Assembly: GCF_003003235.1 (NCBI RefSeq)
Contig: NZ_PVUE01000001.1
Location: 310,001 to 374,000, forward strand
From: Antricoccus suffuscus
GTDB taxonomy: Bacteria > Actinomycetota > Actinomycetes > Mycobacteriales > Antricoccaceae
DNA: 64,000 bases
Direction of reading: 5' to 3'
The translations under genes were made by a program, and so were the position numbers. The notes under the pieces were generated by a model, which did no database searches, was not told the DNA's origin, and saw only the letters and a program-made list of their open reading frames with translations. Shown in pieces: positions 63,421 to 64,000 of this stretch (the first letter of the stretch is position 1; every line of letters begins with the position of its first letter).

Positions 63421-64000
63421 GCGGCTCTGTTGCGAAGCGGGCGCCGCGAAAGGCGGACGTCCGCCCTCCTGCTCTGCGGCACCTGCACGTGGTGGACCTC
63501 AGCGCCGGGGTCGCCGGGCAATATTGCTGCCGTGTCTTAGCCTCTGCCGGCGCCCGCGTGACTCTTGTGGAGCCGCCAGAGGGTACGGCGACTCGACGTA
63601 TGCCGCCGTACGACGCGAGCGGCGACTCGACCCTGTTCCGTCACCTGAACCAGGGCAAGCACGGCGTCGTTGTGCCGAACTCTGCCGATGGCGATGCTCG
63701 CCTGGCCGATCTTGTCGCGTCCGCGGACGTGATCGTGCGAGACCTCCCCGGCGGGGAGATCAGTTCGGCGGTGCCCATTCCGGAGAGCGCCATCGACTGC
63801 GTGATCAGTGACTTCCCGGAGGACGGGCCGTACGCGACGTGGAAAGCGGACGAGATGGTGCACCAGGCGCTGTCGGGCTATATGAACGCCACCGGGCGCG
63901 GAGACCGACGTCCGCTATTCGGAGTCGGCCACCGGGCGTACTACGCCTGCGGTACGACGGCCACCACCAGCATCCTCGCAGCGCTGCACGAACGCCGTCG
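63417..64000 (+). CDS. CaiB/BaiF-like protein lacking the catalytic aspartate, cut by window edge
   Basis: The frame stays open for 194 codons to the right edge. It is a close relative of the protein at 49837: LFRHLNQGKHGVVVP, SAIDCVISDFPEDGPYATW, MVHQALSGYMNATGRGDRRP and FGVGHRAYYACGTTATTSIL. At the catalytic Asp position it seems to have Tyr. ATG 63417 overlaps the hotdog-like gene's stop. By analogy with 49837-52313, a second transferase gene with the Asp is expected just outside the window. Confidence 0.85.
   Translation, partial: MSGSVAKRAPRKADVRPPALRHLHVVDLSAGVAGQYCCRVLASAGARVTLVEPPEGTATRRMPPYDASGDSTLFRHLNQGKHGVVVPNSADGDARLADLVASADVIVRDLPGGEISSAVPIPESAIDCVISDFPEDGPYATWKADEMVHQALSGYMNATGRGDRRPLFGVGHRAYYACGTTATTSILAALHERR

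Overview
The window is about 64 kb of high-GC DNA, densely coded on both strands. It almost certainly comes from an actinomycete: the gene types (an F420-dependent LLM oxidoreductase, an mftD-type gene, HadAB-like MaoC pairs, DUF5134, DUF6285, many TetR regulators, many acyl-CoA dehydrogenases) and the frequent GTG starts fit a soil or skin actinobacterium. I see no rRNA, tRNA, transposase, phage gene or CRISPR array. The genus cannot be fixed from the sequence alone.

Layout. (1) 1-5474, minus: a five-gene peptide-type ABC importer followed by an M20 peptidase cut by the window edge. (2) 5719-10887: a Baeyer-Villiger monooxygenase, two small membrane proteins, and a MarR regulator coupled to an MFS exporter. 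(3) 10976-14762, plus: paaABCDE, the phenylacetyl-CoA epoxidase, behind a perfect CCGAACGTTCGG palindrome. (4) 14786-19552: TetR, DUF6285, APH-type kinase and crotonase (minus), facing an acyl-CoA dehydrogenase remnant and an acyl-CoA ligase. This resembles the LvaAB 4-hydroxyacyl-CoA phosphorylation system. (5) 19645-25497, minus: a large LuxR/MalT-type regulator, then a four-gene unit of two hotdog hydratases, TetR and an unrecognised 347-aa protein. (6) 25660-31296: HxlR, LLM oxidoreductase, paaK, a TetR (probable PaaR) and a divergent aldehyde dehydrogenase with a TetR-type operator between them, then an EthD-like protein. (7) 31392-43789: an isolated mftD-like gene, DedA, rhodanese, acyl-CoA ligase, DUF885 hydrolase, MTA/SAH-nucleosidase-like protein, a PH-domain membrane protein pair and an FtsX-type ABC exporter. 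(8) 44197-64000, plus: a second peptide-type ABC importer that runs by overlapping stop/start codons into a CoA-ester pathway (two class III CoA-transferase genes, two acyl-CoA dehydrogenases, a crotonase), then a TetR and a divergent MFS transporter, then a second CoA-transferase/dehydrogenase pair/crotonase module, and a third module beginning at the right edge.

How it fits together. Most of the window is catabolism of carboxylic acids through CoA esters: uptake (ABC and MFS), activation (AMP-forming ligases, CoA transferases), oxidation (two-subunit type acyl-CoA dehydrogenases), hydration (crotonases, MaoC) and local control (TetR, MarR, HxlR, LuxR). The most interesting candidate is the 44-64 kb region. 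There an importer, a CoA transferase that seems to be built from one catalytic and one non-catalytic subunit, and split dehydrogenases form one operon. The same architecture appears to recur at the right edge.

Between and inside genes there are several small repeats: a palindromic element of about 50 bp present three times, twice inside reading frames; a hairpin element with 20-bp arms present twice; an 82-nt segment shared by two divergent promoter regions; and a four-copy 21-22-bp tandem repeat.
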